A stretch of DNA of 33,328 bases from Streptomyces sp. NRRL S-118 (GTDB lineage: Bacteria; Actinomycetota; Actinomycetes; Streptomycetales; Streptomycetaceae), in assembly GCF_000716335.1 (NCBI RefSeq), contig NZ_KL591004.1:12521-45848 (forward strand). Direction: 5' to 3'. The notes under the pieces were generated by a model. It saw only the letters and a list, made by a program, of their open reading frames with translations. It searched no databases and was not told the origin of the DNA. Below, one piece after another: positions 9,571 to 16,905 of this stretch. The first letter of the stretch is position 1. Every line of letters begins with the position of its first letter. Position numbers and translations under genes: made by a program.

Positions 9571-9921
9571 TCAGCCGTAGCCCAGCTCGTGCAGCCGGTC
9601 GTCGTCGATGCCGAAGTGGTGGGCGATCTCGTGCACCACCGTGACCTCGGTCTCCGCGACCACGTCCTCGCGCGAGTCGCACATCCGCAGCGTCGGCCCC
9701 CGGTAGATCGTGATCCGGTCCGGCAGCACCCCCGCGTACCACTCGCCCCGTTCCGTCAGCGGGGTCCCCTCGTAGAGACCCAGCAGATCGGGATCGTCGG
9801 GCGACGGCTCGTCCTCCACGAACACCGCGACGTTGTCCATCAGCCGCGTCAGCTCCGGCGGGATCCTGTCCAGCGCCTCGGCGACCAGTTCCTCGAACTC
9901 CTCGCGCGTCATCTCCAGCAC
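9571..9921 (-). CDS. Small zincin-like metallopeptidase family protein (HExxH)
   Basis: A 116-aa protein with HEIAH at residues 97-101 followed by HFGIDDDRLHELGY, the zinc-binding arrangement of the small actinobacterial family long listed as a DUF and called metallopeptidase family. Start choice is uncertain: GTG at 9921 (VLEMTREEF) or ATG at 9912. The family is typically about this length and has no known substrate. The gene is divergent from the metallophosphoesterase, about 70 bp away. The region between it and the lipoprotein gene (9344-9570) shows no gene. Confidence 0.88.
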   Translation of the reverse strand: MLEMTREEFEELVAEALDRIPPELTRLMDNVAVFVEDEPSPDDPDLLGLYEGTPLTERGEWYAGVLPDRITIYRGPTLRMCDSREDVVAETEVTVVHEIAHHFGIDDDRLHELGYG

Positions 9922-9990
9922 CCGGCCATTGTCACGGATGACCCGGATGTACGGGCATAGCCGCCGGTCCGCACGGGCATACGTGCGCCC

Positions 9991-11580
9991 ATGGCTGCCC
10001 GAGCTGCCCTGCGCACCCCGTACGCCCGACTGCTCCGCCACTACCGCTCCCGCCACACCGGTCCCACCTCCGCGCTGGTGCACGCTCCGCACCCGTACGT
10101 CCGCGCCGCCGGGCTGGTCGTCGTCGTCCTGTTCGGCGCGTGGCTCGGCCTGCTGATCGTCGGCAGCGTCAGGACCCCGGTCGGGCCGATGGACACGAGC
10201 ATGACCCTCCGTCCGTCGCTCTCCGGGGGCACGAAGATCAACGTCTCACCGCTCGGCGCCCTCACCCTGGACTCGCACCACGCCCCCATCCGCCTCGACG
10301 TGGACGTCGACCAGCTCGACCCCGTACGCGCCCAGGCACTGGTCGAGCACCCCGAACGCCTGTCGGGCCTCCAGGAGGAGATCTCCCGGGACGTCGCCGA
10401 CGGCACGCGCGAGCTGGCGGTGCGCTCCTGCGTCGCGGTCGTCTCCGGCGCCACCGCGCTCGGCCTCGCCGTCTACCGCCGCCCCCGCCGCGCCCTGGCC
10501 GCGGGGGGCCTCGCCCTGGCGCTGCTCGCCGCCTCGGGCGCCACGGCCTTCGCCACCTGGAACCCCAAGTCCGTCCTGGAACCGAAGTTCTCCGGGCTGC
10601 TCTCCTCCGCGCCCTCCGTCGTCGGCAACGCCCGCTCGATCGTCAGCGAGTTCGACGTCTACCAGAAGGAACTGGCGCGGCTGGTCACCAATGTGACCAA
10701 GCTCTACGAGGCGACCTCGACGCTCCCGACGTACCAGCCGGACCCGGCGACGATGCGCGTGCTGCACGTCTCCGACATCCACCTCAACCCCGCCGCCTGG
10801 GAGATCATCCGGTCGCTCGTCGAGCAGTACCGGATCGACGTGATCATCGACTCGGGCGACACCATGGACCACGGCACCGCCGCCGAGAACGGCTTCCTGG
10901 ACCCGATCAGCGACCTCGGCGCGCCGTACGTCTGGGTCCGCGGCAACCACGACTCGCGGGCGACCCAGGAGTACCTGGAGGACCTCGACAACGTCCACGT
11001 CCTCGACGAGGGCCGCGCCGTCACGGTGGCGGGACTGCGGGTGGCCGGGACCGGGGACCCGCAGTTCACGCCGGACCGCTCGGTGGTGGCCGCCGGCGAC
11101 GACGCCGAGCGGGCGGCCGGAGCGCGGCTGGCGGCGGCCCTGCGCGCGCAGCGGAACGCGGGCACGCCCGTGGACATCGCGGTCGCCCACAACCCCGTGG
11201 CCGCGCGGGGGACCGACGGCGAGGTGCCGCTGGTCCTGGCGGGCCACGTCCACCGCCGCGAGACCACGGTCCTCCCGGAGGGCACCCGCCTGAGGATCGA
11301 GGGCTCCACGGGCGGCGGCGGGCTGCGCGCCCTGGAGCGCGACGAGCCGGAGAAGGTCCGCGCCTCCGTCCTCTACCTGGACCGCACCGAGCGGCGCCTG
11401 CAGGCCTGGGACGAGATCACGCTGGGCGGCCTCGGCCTGACGACGGCCGAGGTCAGCCGCCACCTCCCGGAGGAGAACCGCCCGGGCGCCCCCGCGCCCT
11501 CCTCCTCGTCCTCGCTCCCGGCGACCCCGACGCCCTCGCCGGACCGGGCCCGCACTCCCGCGTCGACGACCTCGCCGTAA
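9991..11580 (+). CDS. Membrane-anchored metallophosphoesterase
   Basis: A 529-aa protein with a membrane helix near residues 40-60 and another near 165-190, flanking an approximately 100-residue segment that should lie outside the membrane. A calcineurin-like phosphoesterase domain follows from about residue 255. Metal ligands are clear: Asp262 and His264 (SDIH), Asp290 (GDTMD), Asn319 and His320 (GNHD), the AHNP histidine, and GHVH (418-421). The C-terminal 40 residues are Pro/Ser-rich and disordered. The enzyme hydrolyses phosphoesters in a two-metal site; the substrate is not evident. It is the last chromosomal protein gene before the tRNA array. Confidence 0.93.
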   Translation: MAARAALRTPYARLLRHYRSRHTGPTSALVHAPHPYVRAAGLVVVVLFGAWLGLLIVGSVRTPVGPMDTSMTLRPSLSGGTKINVSPLGALTLDSHHAPIRLDVDVDQLDPVRAQALVEHPERLSGLQEEISRDVADGTRELAVRSCVAVVSGATALGLAVYRRPRRALAAGGLALALLAASGATAFATWNPKSVLEPKFSGLLSSAPSVVGNARSIVSEFDVYQKELARLVTNVTKLYEATSTLPTYQPDPATMRVLHVSDIHLNPAAWEIIRSLVEQYRIDVIIDSGDTMDHGTAAENGFLDPISDLGAPYVWVRGNHDSRATQEYLEDLDNVHVLDEGRAVTVAGLRVAGTGDPQFTPDRSVVAAGDDAERAAGARLAAALRAQRNAGTPVDIAVAHNPVAARGTDGEVPLVLAGHVHRRETTVLPEGTRLRIEGSTGGGGLRALERDEPEKVRASVLYLDRTERRLQAWDEITLGGLGLTTAEVSRHLPEENRPGAPAPSSSSSLPATPTPSPDRARTPASTTSP

Positions 11581-11586
11581 AGCGTT

Positions 11587-11616
11587 TTGGCGAACCGTCC
11601 CCGCATCCCATATGCT
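11587..11616 (+). promoter_or_regulatory. Promoter of the tRNA-Glu/Asp/Phe array
   Basis: TTGGCG at 11587-11592, an 18-bp spacer and TATGCT at 11611-11616, about 45 nt ahead of the mature tRNA-Glu. This is a good match to the principal sigma factor consensus of Streptomyces. Confidence 0.7.
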
Positions 11617-11661
11617 TCTCACGTCCCCGACGCGCTGACGAAGCGCCCAGGCGGGCCATCA

Positions 11662-11734
11662 GCCCTCATCGTCTAGTGGCCCAGGACGCCGCCCTTTCAA
11701 GGCGGTAGCACGGGTTCGAATCCCGTTGGGGGCA
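11662..11734 (+). tRNA. tRNA-Glu (TTC anticodon)
   Basis: A 73-nt cloverleaf. Acceptor GCCCTCA pairs with TGGGGGC (one G-U), discriminator A. The anticodon stem CCGCC/GGCGG encloses CTTTCAA, giving TTC. It is first of a three-tRNA array. Confidence 0.96.
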
Positions 11735-11744
11735 CGCATCACCG

Positions 11745-11767
11745 TGTGCGAGACTGGTTCTCGCACA
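11745..11767 (+). other. Hairpin between tRNA-Glu and tRNA-Asp
   Basis: Perfect 9-bp stem TGTGCGAGA / TCTCGCACA with a 5-nt loop in the spacer. A similar 7-bp stem (GCGGCTC / GAGCCGC, 11851-11868) separates tRNA-Asp and tRNA-Phe. Both probably help processing of a polycistronic tRNA precursor. Confidence 0.6.
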
Positions 11768-11773
11768 ATGCTT

Positions 11774-11848
11774 GGTCCTGTGGAGCAGTTTGGAGTGCTC
11801 GCCACCCTGTCAAGGTGGAGGCCGCGGGTTCAAATCCCGTCAGGACCG
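11774..11848 (+). tRNA. tRNA-Asp (GTC anticodon), copy 1
   Basis: A 75-nt cloverleaf with acceptor GGTCCTG / CAGGACC and discriminator G. The anticodon stem CCACC/GGTGG encloses CTGTCAA, giving GTC. It is identical over its whole length to the tRNA-Asp at 33224-33298. Confidence 0.96.
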
Positions 11849-11870
11849 CTGCGGCTCGCAAGAGCCGCGT

Positions 11871-11944
11871 GGCTGGGTAGCTCAGTTGGTACGAGCGTCC
11901 GCCTGAAAAGCGGAAGGTCGCCGGTTCGACCCCGGCCCCAGCCA
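11871..11944 (+). tRNA. tRNA-Phe (GAA anticodon), integration target of the AICE
   Basis: A 74-nt cloverleaf with acceptor GGCTGGG / CCCAGCC and discriminator A. The anticodon stem TCCGC/GCGGA encloses CTGAAAA, giving GAA. Its part from 11899 onward is the left att repeat, so the 3' half was supplied by the element and the gene was left intact. Confidence 0.96.
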
Positions 11945-11947
11945 CCG
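11899..11947 (+). repeat. attL, 49-bp direct repeat inside tRNA-Phe
   Basis: Runs from the 5' strand of the anticodon stem to 3 nt past the tRNA 3' end. It is identical to 26973-27021; the bases on both sides (T versus C before, T versus C after) differ, which fixes the limits. Confidence 0.95.
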
Positions 11948-11963
11948 TAGCCCCACCAGGGCA

Positions 11964-11997
11964 AACACCCCCATCGAAGATCTTCGGTGGGGGTGTT
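11964..11997. terminator. Element-encoded terminator behind tRNA-Phe and integrase
   Basis: 15-nt arms starting AACACCCCCA with a single G-U-type position, between the tRNA-Phe end and the integrase stop codon. It replaces the terminator displaced to 27026-27052 and can also end the converging integrase transcript. Confidence 0.8.
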
Positions 11998-12033
11998 CTC
12001 GTGCCGGCTACGCCAACCGGTACCCCAACGGGG

Positions 12034-13236
12034 TCACGAGAGGGCGTCTCCGAGCTTCCGCAGCGCCTTCCGCTGCTCGTCCAGCGACGCGTGGGCGTAG
12101 ACCTTCATCGTCACCCCGATGTCGCTGTGGCCGACGATCTGCCGGACGATGTGCGGCGGCGCCCCGAGGTCCAGCAGCAGGGACACGGCCGAGTGCCGGA
12201 GGTCATGGAAGCGGATGTCCAGACCCAGCCGCTTGCGGAGCGGGTGCCAGCTCCGCCGGAGGTTGTCCGGCTCCAGGGGCGTCCCGATGCGGGACGTGAA
12301 CACCAACCCGTGCTCCTTCCACTCGATGCCGGCGGCGGCCCGCTCCTGTGCCTGCCGCTCCTTGTGGTTGATCAGAGCCTTGGTCACGAACGGCGGGAGC
12401 GGGACCGTACGGACGGAGGAGAGCGTCTTGGGCCGGACGAGCATCAGCTCTCCGTCGACCCGCTGTAGCGCTCGCTCCACGATCAAGGTCTCCCTGTCCA
12501 GGTCCACGGCGGCCCACCGCAGCCCCAGCAGCTCGCCCCGCCGCATCCCCATGACCAGAGCCAGGACGTAGAGCGCGTGTAGCCGGTCCTCCTCTGACTG
12601 CCGGAGGAGGAGGCGAGCGTCTGCGACGCTGAGCCCCTTCCCGGTGTCGTACGTGGGCGTGGGGACCTGGACGAGCTGGGCGACGTTCCGGACGATCAGC
12701 TCCTCGCGTACGGCGTTCTGGAGCGCGTTCCGCAGCACGGCGTGGATCGACTGCACCATGCGGCGGGAGAGCAGCGACTTGCAGCACTCCCCCGCCGCGC
12801 AGCACTCCGGCTCTCGCCGCTCCTTGTCCCACCCGTGCTTGCAGCACTGGCACTCCGAGGCGACGCCGGCGAGCCAGGTACGGACCTCGGCGGCCCGAAG
12901 AGTCCGGATCTTCTTCCGGCCCAGCCCCGGGACCAGGTGCACACGGGCCACGCTCTCGTACCCCTGGTAGGTCTTGGGCCGCCGGTGGACCTTGACGACC
13001 TTGGCCAGCCAGTACGTGAGGTAGTCCTCCAGGTTCATGTTCGTGTCGGGAACCGGGATTCCCTGGTTCTCCTGAGCCTGGAGTCCGGTGATCTTCCCGC
13101 GTACCTCATCGCGGGTCTTGCCGTAGACGGACACCCGCTTACGGATGCCGCTGGTCGTCGTCACATAGACGCGACCGTGGTACGTGCCGTCCTTCCGGAT
13201 CGTGATACTTCCTTCGCCATTGGCACGCTTTGCCAC
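12034..13236 (-). CDS. int: AICE tyrosine recombinase (integrase)
   Basis: A 400-aa phage-type integrase that recombines attP with the tRNA-Phe attB. An AP2-like arm-binding domain lies at residues 5-40 (EGSITIRKDGTYHGRVYV), a SAM-like core-binding domain at about 68-180, and the catalytic domain from about 200. Catalytic residues are visible: Arg232 (MRRGELLGLRW), Lys270, His344 and Arg347 (HDLRH), His370 (VGH) and nucleophile Tyr380. The core-binding domain contains a cysteine-rich insertion with Cys129, 131, 132, 145, 146, 151 and 152, probably metal-binding. The GTG start at 13236 overlaps the xis stop by one base (TAGTG), so the pair is translationally coupled. It stops about 90 bp from attL, the usual AICE arrangement. 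Confidence 0.97.
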   Translation of the reverse strand: MAKRANGEGSITIRKDGTYHGRVYVTTTSGIRKRVSVYGKTRDEVRGKITGLQAQENQGIPVPDTNMNLEDYLTYWLAKVVKVHRRPKTYQGYESVARVHLVPGLGRKKIRTLRAAEVRTWLAGVASECQCCKHGWDKERREPECCAAGECCKSLLSRRMVQSIHAVLRNALQNAVREELIVRNVAQLVQVPTPTYDTGKGLSVADARLLLRQSEEDRLHALYVLALVMGMRRGELLGLRWAAVDLDRETLIVERALQRVDGELMLVRPKTLSSVRTVPLPPFVTKALINHKERQAQERAAAGIEWKEHGLVFTSRIGTPLEPDNLRRSWHPLRKRLGLDIRFHDLRHSAVSLLLDLGAPPHIVRQIVGHSDIGVTMKVYAHASLDEQRKALRKLGDALS

Positions 13237-13433
13237 TACGCGGCCTCCTTGAGCTGGTTCTGCATGAACGTGTGGAGGGCGTCGGCCGGCACTCGCCGGG
13301 CTCGGCCGACCGTGAAGCTGGGGAGTTGCTTGGTGCGGATCAGGTCGTAAACCTTGAAGCGGCTGAGCTTGAGAGCCGCCATGACCTCGGGCACGGTCAC
13401 AGCAATGTGCGTGGTGGGGAGAGAGGTCGTCAT
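13236..13433 (-). CDS. xis: Excisionase / MerR-like helix-turn-helix DNA-binding protein
   Basis: A 65-aa protein with a winged helix-turn-helix of the excisionase type (about residues 13-52: VPEVMAALKLSRFKVYDLI, then an Arg-rich wing GRARRVPADAL). It should bend attL and attR DNA and direct the integrase to excision. It sits immediately upstream of int with a one-base overlap, as in pSAM2-like elements. The repeat array of 13486-13686 begins about 50 bp upstream of its start and may carry its promoter. Confidence 0.9.
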   Translation of the reverse strand: MTTSLPTTHIAVTVPEVMAALKLSRFKVYDLIRTKQLPSFTVGRARRVPADALHTFMQNQLKEAA

Positions 13434-13485
13434 TCGCGATATCTCCTCGACAGGCGGTCGGGGCCGGTGGCCCCCCCTGGGAAGT

Positions 13486-13686
13486 CCGCTACATCCGCTA
13501 CGCCGCTACATCGCAGGTCAGCGGCGTGTTTTGTGTAGCGGGAAGGTTGGGTGTAGCGGCTACGCCGTTCACGGGTGGCCCGGATAGGGGCGCGCGTGGG
13601 GTGGGGGTGTAGCCGCTACACGTGTGGTTGCCGCTACACGAACAGGGGGTCTGAGCTGGGCTGTAGCGGCGTAGCGGATGTAGCGC
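13486..13686. repeat. Iteron-like array of TGTAGCGG octamers with a 24-bp inverted repeat
   Basis: Octamers CCGCTACA (13486, 13503, 13613, 13631; variant at 13495) and the complement TGTAGCGG (13534, 13552, 13662; variants at 13670 and 13679) fill the gap between the DUF3631 gene and xis and run into the end of the former. Positions 13487-13510 and 13662-13685 are perfect 24-bp inverted copies. TGTAGC-C-GCTACA at 13608-13620 forms a small palindrome. It may be the replication origin or a binding site for the regulator of xis-int. Confidence 0.85.
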
Positions 13687-14797
13687 TGTCCTGGGGCGGG
13701 GGCGGGCAGTAGCGGGACCAGGCGTCCTGGAGGTCTTTGGCGAAGTAGCCCTTGAGGATGCCGCCGGCCGTGCGGATGTTGCGGGAGGCGATGGGCTCGT
13801 TGTCGCTGGTCATGTACTCGCTGAGCATCTTGGACAGGCGCCGGGAGTCGAGCGGCTTGCCCTGGAGGTCGGCCCACGGGGCGTCTTCCAGGGCGTTGAG
13901 CCGGTCGAGGACGGCGATGGTGGGCAGCTTCTCCACCCCGACCAGTACGTGGTCGCGCAGGTCGGTCAGCAGCCGGACGCCGAGGGAGCCCTTGTCGTCG
14001 GCCTGGGATGCCCGGACCAGCTCCGCGCACGCGGCGCGGGCTCGTTTGGGCCAGTCCCCTCCGGCGGCGTCGGCGACGGCGAGGAGCGGTTCCCACACGT
14101 CGGCCGGCCGGTCTGTGACCCCGTCGGGCATGACGGGCCGCGCACCGCGGATCTGGTCCCGGATCTGGTCCGCCCACTTGGCGAGCCGGTCCCTAATGGC
14201 GTGACCTTGCTTCTCGTGGTCACCGATCCGGTAGGGCTCGACCTTCTCGTTGCGGGCCCGGCGGCGCATGCGGATAATCACGGAGCGGGTCAGGATCGTG
14301 TCCGGCAGGGAACCGAGACCGGCCACAGCGACAGCGCAGTAGGACGGGAAGCCCTGCACGGTCTGGTTGGCTCCGTCACCCACGCACCGGTACATCTTCC
14401 GTCCACGCCTGTGCCCGGCATTCAGGAAGCCCCGAAGCTGTTCGTTGTCCCCGGCCTTGGGCCCGAAGACGGTGTCGATCTCATCGAAAATGATCGTGGG
14501 CCGGTCCCCGTCCACCCCGGACACCGCACGGAACAGCGCGGAAGCGGAGGCGTCCACGGCGGCCATGCTGTTCGGTACCAGGGTCTCGATGACCTCCAGC
14601 GCACGGGACTTGCCCGACCCCGGTTCCGGGGAGAGGAACGCGATCCTCGGCGTGGAGTCGAAGGAGTCGAGCAGGTGGGCGTGTGCGTCCCACAGGGCCA
14701 CGGCGACGTAGGCGGCTTCGCGGGGGAAGACGTTGAAGCGGCGGTGGAAGGCTTCCACCTCGTTGAGCAGTGCGGCGCCGTCGATGGTGTCGGTCAT
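13634..14797 (-). CDS. DUF3631-type P-loop ATPase, putative AICE replication helicase
   Basis: A 387-aa protein. I chose the ATG at 14797 because it has GGAGG 8 nt upstream and forms an ATGA overlap with the preceding gene. Walker A is EPGSGKS (58-64) and Walker B is IIFDEID (102-108), followed by an arginine-rich sensor region (RSVIIRMRRRARNEK) and a C-terminal DUF3631-like part (KPLDSRRLSKML, then NIRTAGGILKGYF). DUF3631 proteins accompany primase-polymerases in actinobacterial elements and phages and are believed to be replicative helicases. The last codons (SATSATPLQPS) and the stop codon itself are built from the TGTAGCGG repeats, so coding and origin-like sequence overlap here. Confidence 0.88.
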   Translation of the reverse strand: MTDTIDGAALLNEVEAFHRRFNVFPREAAYVAVALWDAHAHLLDSFDSTPRIAFLSPEPGSGKSRALEVIETLVPNSMAAVDASASALFRAVSGVDGDRPTIIFDEIDTVFGPKAGDNEQLRGFLNAGHRRGRKMYRCVGDGANQTVQGFPSYCAVAVAGLGSLPDTILTRSVIIRMRRRARNEKVEPYRIGDHEKQGHAIRDRLAKWADQIRDQIRGARPVMPDGVTDRPADVWEPLLAVADAAGGDWPKRARAACAELVRASQADDKGSLGVRLLTDLRDHVLVGVEKLPTIAVLDRLNALEDAPWADLQGKPLDSRRLSKMLSEYMTSDNEPIASRNIRTAGGILKGYFAKDLQDAWSRYCPPPPQDSATSATPLQPSSDPLFV

Positions 14798-15213
14798 GCG
14801 GCGTGCCTCCCTTCGGTGAGCTGGGCGGGCAACCCGGTGCAGGCGGATCGGTGGGCGTCGTACTCGGCGACCAGCGCGGCGACGGCGTCGGGGCCGGTGG
14901 CGGTGCCGGTCAGTCCGCACCGGCAGGCGTAGGCGGCGGTGGGCAGGGCGCCGTGCCGGGTGGACCAGCGGGCGCCGTCGTAGTGGTGGCGGTAGATCGG
15001 CGGGGCGAAGATCCGGATGCCGGGGGTGTCCGGCGTCGGGTCGGCGCCCGCCCGTGCCGGGGACCGGTTCGAGCGAAGAGCAGTGACGACGCCCTTGCGG
15101 GCGGCGCCTCTCGGTTCGCCCACGGCCGCCGTGTCCACAGGCTGTGGGGCGGCGTGCGGGCCGATCGAGGCGCTGGTGAGGCAATCCAGGGCGGGGGGAG
15201 CGGGCGCCGTCAT
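14794..15213 (-). CDS. Hypothetical AICE protein with C-terminal Cys/His motif
   Basis: A 139-aa protein whose ATG at 15213 overlaps the primase-polymerase stop (ATGA) and whose stop overlaps the DUF3631 start (ATGA). It is therefore the middle gene of a tightly coupled three-gene replication unit. The N-terminal half is Ala/Pro-rich. The C-terminal 60 residues contain YACRCGLTGTATGP and AEYDAHRSACTG, a CxC...HxxxC pattern that could bind zinc. No named family recognised. Its position suggests an accessory replication or DNA-binding role. Confidence 0.75.
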   Translation of the reverse strand: MTAPAPPALDCLTSASIGPHAAPQPVDTAAVGEPRGAARKGVVTALRSNRSPARAGADPTPDTPGIRIFAPPIYRHHYDGARWSTRHGALPTAAYACRCGLTGTATGPDAVAALVAEYDAHRSACTGLPAQLTEGRHAA

Positions 15214-16142
15214 GCCGCCTCCCTGGGTGTGGCGTGGGCGATGACCCAGTCCATGGCGCTGCGGATCGTGGTGCGGCACTCGGCCGGCGGCAATCCGGTC
15301 GACTCCCCCGCCCCCTGGATTGCCTGCTCCGCCGCGGCTCGCGGGAGGTCGCCCCACGCGACGAACCGGGCGATCTTGCAGGCGCTTCGGTGCAGGGTGT
15401 TGTTGCGGCCGTTCGGCCCGCCCTGGCGCGCCGCGGCGATGACCGCGCATTCGCGTTCCAGCGCCACCTGGGCGGCCCGAGTGCCGTCCCGGAGCGGCGC
15501 CGGGGCGACCGTGGCGGGCTTGGCAGGTTGGGTGAGCAGAGCGGCCAGCCACGGGGGAAGCGGTGCGACGGGCGCGTCGTCGGTCACCTCGTAGGTGCCA
15601 TCGAGGGTGGTGCTGCCGGGGGCGACGACGTAGCCGCCCCAGGCGCGGGTGTCGATGTGTGGCCCGAGTCGGTTCACGCTGCACTTCAGTCGCACCCCGG
15701 CCGGGGCGGTGAAGTAAAGGTGCTCCCCTCCGCGGGCGGTCCGCACGCGGTAGGTGGCCGGGACGGTCTGCCCGGCGCGCTCGCAGAGCGCCGCGAAGGA
15801 AGTCGCGCCGTCAGGCGCTCCTTCTGGTTCTTCCGGCTTGACCGGGTCCAGGTCGATGACCAGCAGCCCGGCCGGGCCGGTCGCGACGCCGACGTTGTAC
15901 TGCCGCGTGGCCCATGTGGCGTGGATCAGGTTCGGGTTGGTGGTGGCGCGCTGCTCGGGGGTGCGGTGTCCTCCCGTGCAGCGCCCGGTGCCGGGGCAGG
16001 CTCGCTCCGGGTGGCCGGCGGGGCGCTTGGCGCGCGGGTGCAGGGGGATGACCGGCCAGTCGCGCTCGGCCGCAGACAGGGCGGAGGCGAGTAAGGGCAG
16101 GCAGGACAGATCGGCGGTGACGATCGGGGGAGGTTCGGGCAT
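15210..16142 (-). CDS. Bifunctional DNA primase/polymerase (prim-pol) replication initiator
   Basis: A 310-aa archaeo-eukaryotic primase-type protein. Motifs in order: VIPLHPRAKRP near the N-terminus, a Cys/His cluster CPGTGRCTGGH (Cys49, Cys55, His59), the metal-binding VIDLD (Asp97, Asp99), GGEHLYF (His141) and DTRAWGGYVVAPGS (Asp164), all typical of prim-pol domains. A C-terminal helical segment (about 225-305) follows. It should prime and perhaps extend DNA when the excised element replicates. I chose the ATG at 16142; the open frame continues upstream without a recognisable domain. A GGAG lies 9-10 nt upstream. It is coupled by ATGA to the next gene. Confidence 0.9.
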   Translation of the reverse strand: MPEPPPIVTADLSCLPLLASALSAAERDWPVIPLHPRAKRPAGHPERACPGTGRCTGGHRTPEQRATTNPNLIHATWATRQYNVGVATGPAGLLVIDLDPVKPEEPEGAPDGATSFAALCERAGQTVPATYRVRTARGGEHLYFTAPAGVRLKCSVNRLGPHIDTRAWGGYVVAPGSTTLDGTYEVTDDAPVAPLPPWLAALLTQPAKPATVAPAPLRDGTRAAQVALERECAVIAAARQGGPNGRNNTLHRSACKIARFVAWGDLPRAAAEQAIQGAGESTGLPPAECRTTIRSAMDWVIAHATPREAA

Positions 16143-16228
16143 GCTGGAGGTCTCCAGTTCTGTGAGAAGTGCTGGGAGACAAGGGCGGCCCCGGACTTTG
16201 GCGAGACGGGGGCCGCCTTTGGCGTCTA

Positions 16229-16696
16229 TCAGCGGTGGTTGATCGTGCCGGTGGCCTTGCCGAACAGGCCGGTGGCGGTGATGTTCTGCGTGACGTGCGG
16301 CGGTCCCGCCTTGCCTCCTCGTCGGCACGCGCCGAGGAGGACCGGCAGGGCGATGGCTCCGGCGGCGATGAGGGCAACGGTGGCCCACAGGGCGTGGCTC
16401 ATGGCGATCAGTCCCGGGGCTGCGTAGGAGAGCCCGACACCGGCGGCGGCGACGCCCCCGCCGATCGTCGGCGCGAGGAGAGCAGTGGTCTTGGCCCACC
16501 TCGGTACCGGCTGAGCGGCGACCGGCTGCGGGGCCAGGGCGGTGGGCTGCTGGGTGTAGGCCAGGGTCCTTACGCCGCCGGGAAGGGTCACCCAGCCGAC
16601 ACCCGGCGGGATCTCTTCCGGCAGCATCACCGGGCGCGGTAGCGGCCGCGACTGGCCGGTCAGGGTGGTGATCTCATACGGGGTCTGGGGATGCAC
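16229..16696 (-). CDS. Small AICE membrane protein with two transmembrane helices
   Basis: A 155-aa protein from the GTG at 16696, with GGGA about 8 nt upstream. The N-terminal half is Pro-rich and soluble (about 1-68). Two hydrophobic helices follow, roughly 70-96 (TTALLAPTIGGGVAAAGVGLSY) and 100-125 (ALWATVALIAAGAIALPVLLG), then a basic tail. It lies between the candidate clt repeats and the replication genes. Similar small membrane proteins in AICEs are often listed among spread (Spd) functions. This is an inference from position, not homology. Confidence 0.7.
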   Translation of the reverse strand: MHPQTPYEITTLTGQSRPLPRPVMLPEEIPPGVGWVTLPGGVRTLAYTQQPTALAPQPVAAQPVPRWAKTTALLAPTIGGGVAAAGVGLSYAAPGLIAMSHALWATVALIAAGAIALPVLLGACRRGGKAGPPHVTQNITATGLFGKATGTINHR

Positions 16697-16756
16697 AACA
16701 TGGTCCCTTCAACGCGTCGGACAGCGCCCCGCGGTGGGGTGCTGCCCGCTGCTCGG

Positions 16757-16899
16757 CTTGTCGTGTCGCTTGTCGTCTGACTTGTCGTGCGGCTTGTCGC
16801 TTGTCTTGTCTTGTCGCTTGTCGCCTTGCAGGTCAGAGCCCGTTTCGGGCCCCCACAGGGGCGCCCAGGGGCCTTCTCGCGGCCGAGGCGACAAGCGAC
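16757..16899. repeat. CTTGTCG repeat cluster, candidate clt transfer locus
   Basis: CTTGTCG occurs at 16757, 16769, 16781 and 16793 with an exact 12-bp period. It continues with CTTGTC at 16800 and 16805 and CTTGTCG at 16810 and 16817. A perfect 13-bp inverted repeat (GTCGCTTGTCGCC at 16813-16825, complement at 16887-16899) encloses a GC-rich segment with its own GCCCG/CGGGC stem. The cluster is non-coding and begins 7 bp after the translocase stop codon. TraB-type translocases recognise clusters of short direct repeats. Confidence 0.75.
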
Positions 16900-16905
16900 A
16901 GACGA

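Noticed and set aside
6110..9580. A 1156-aa plus-strand open frame
   Set aside because: Antisense of the DEAD-box helicase and lipoprotein genes. The helicase motifs on the minus strand are unambiguous.
13486..13686. CRISPR-like array
   Set aside because: The repeats are octamers in both orientations with irregular spacing, without 25-40 bp repeats, uniform spacers or cas genes.
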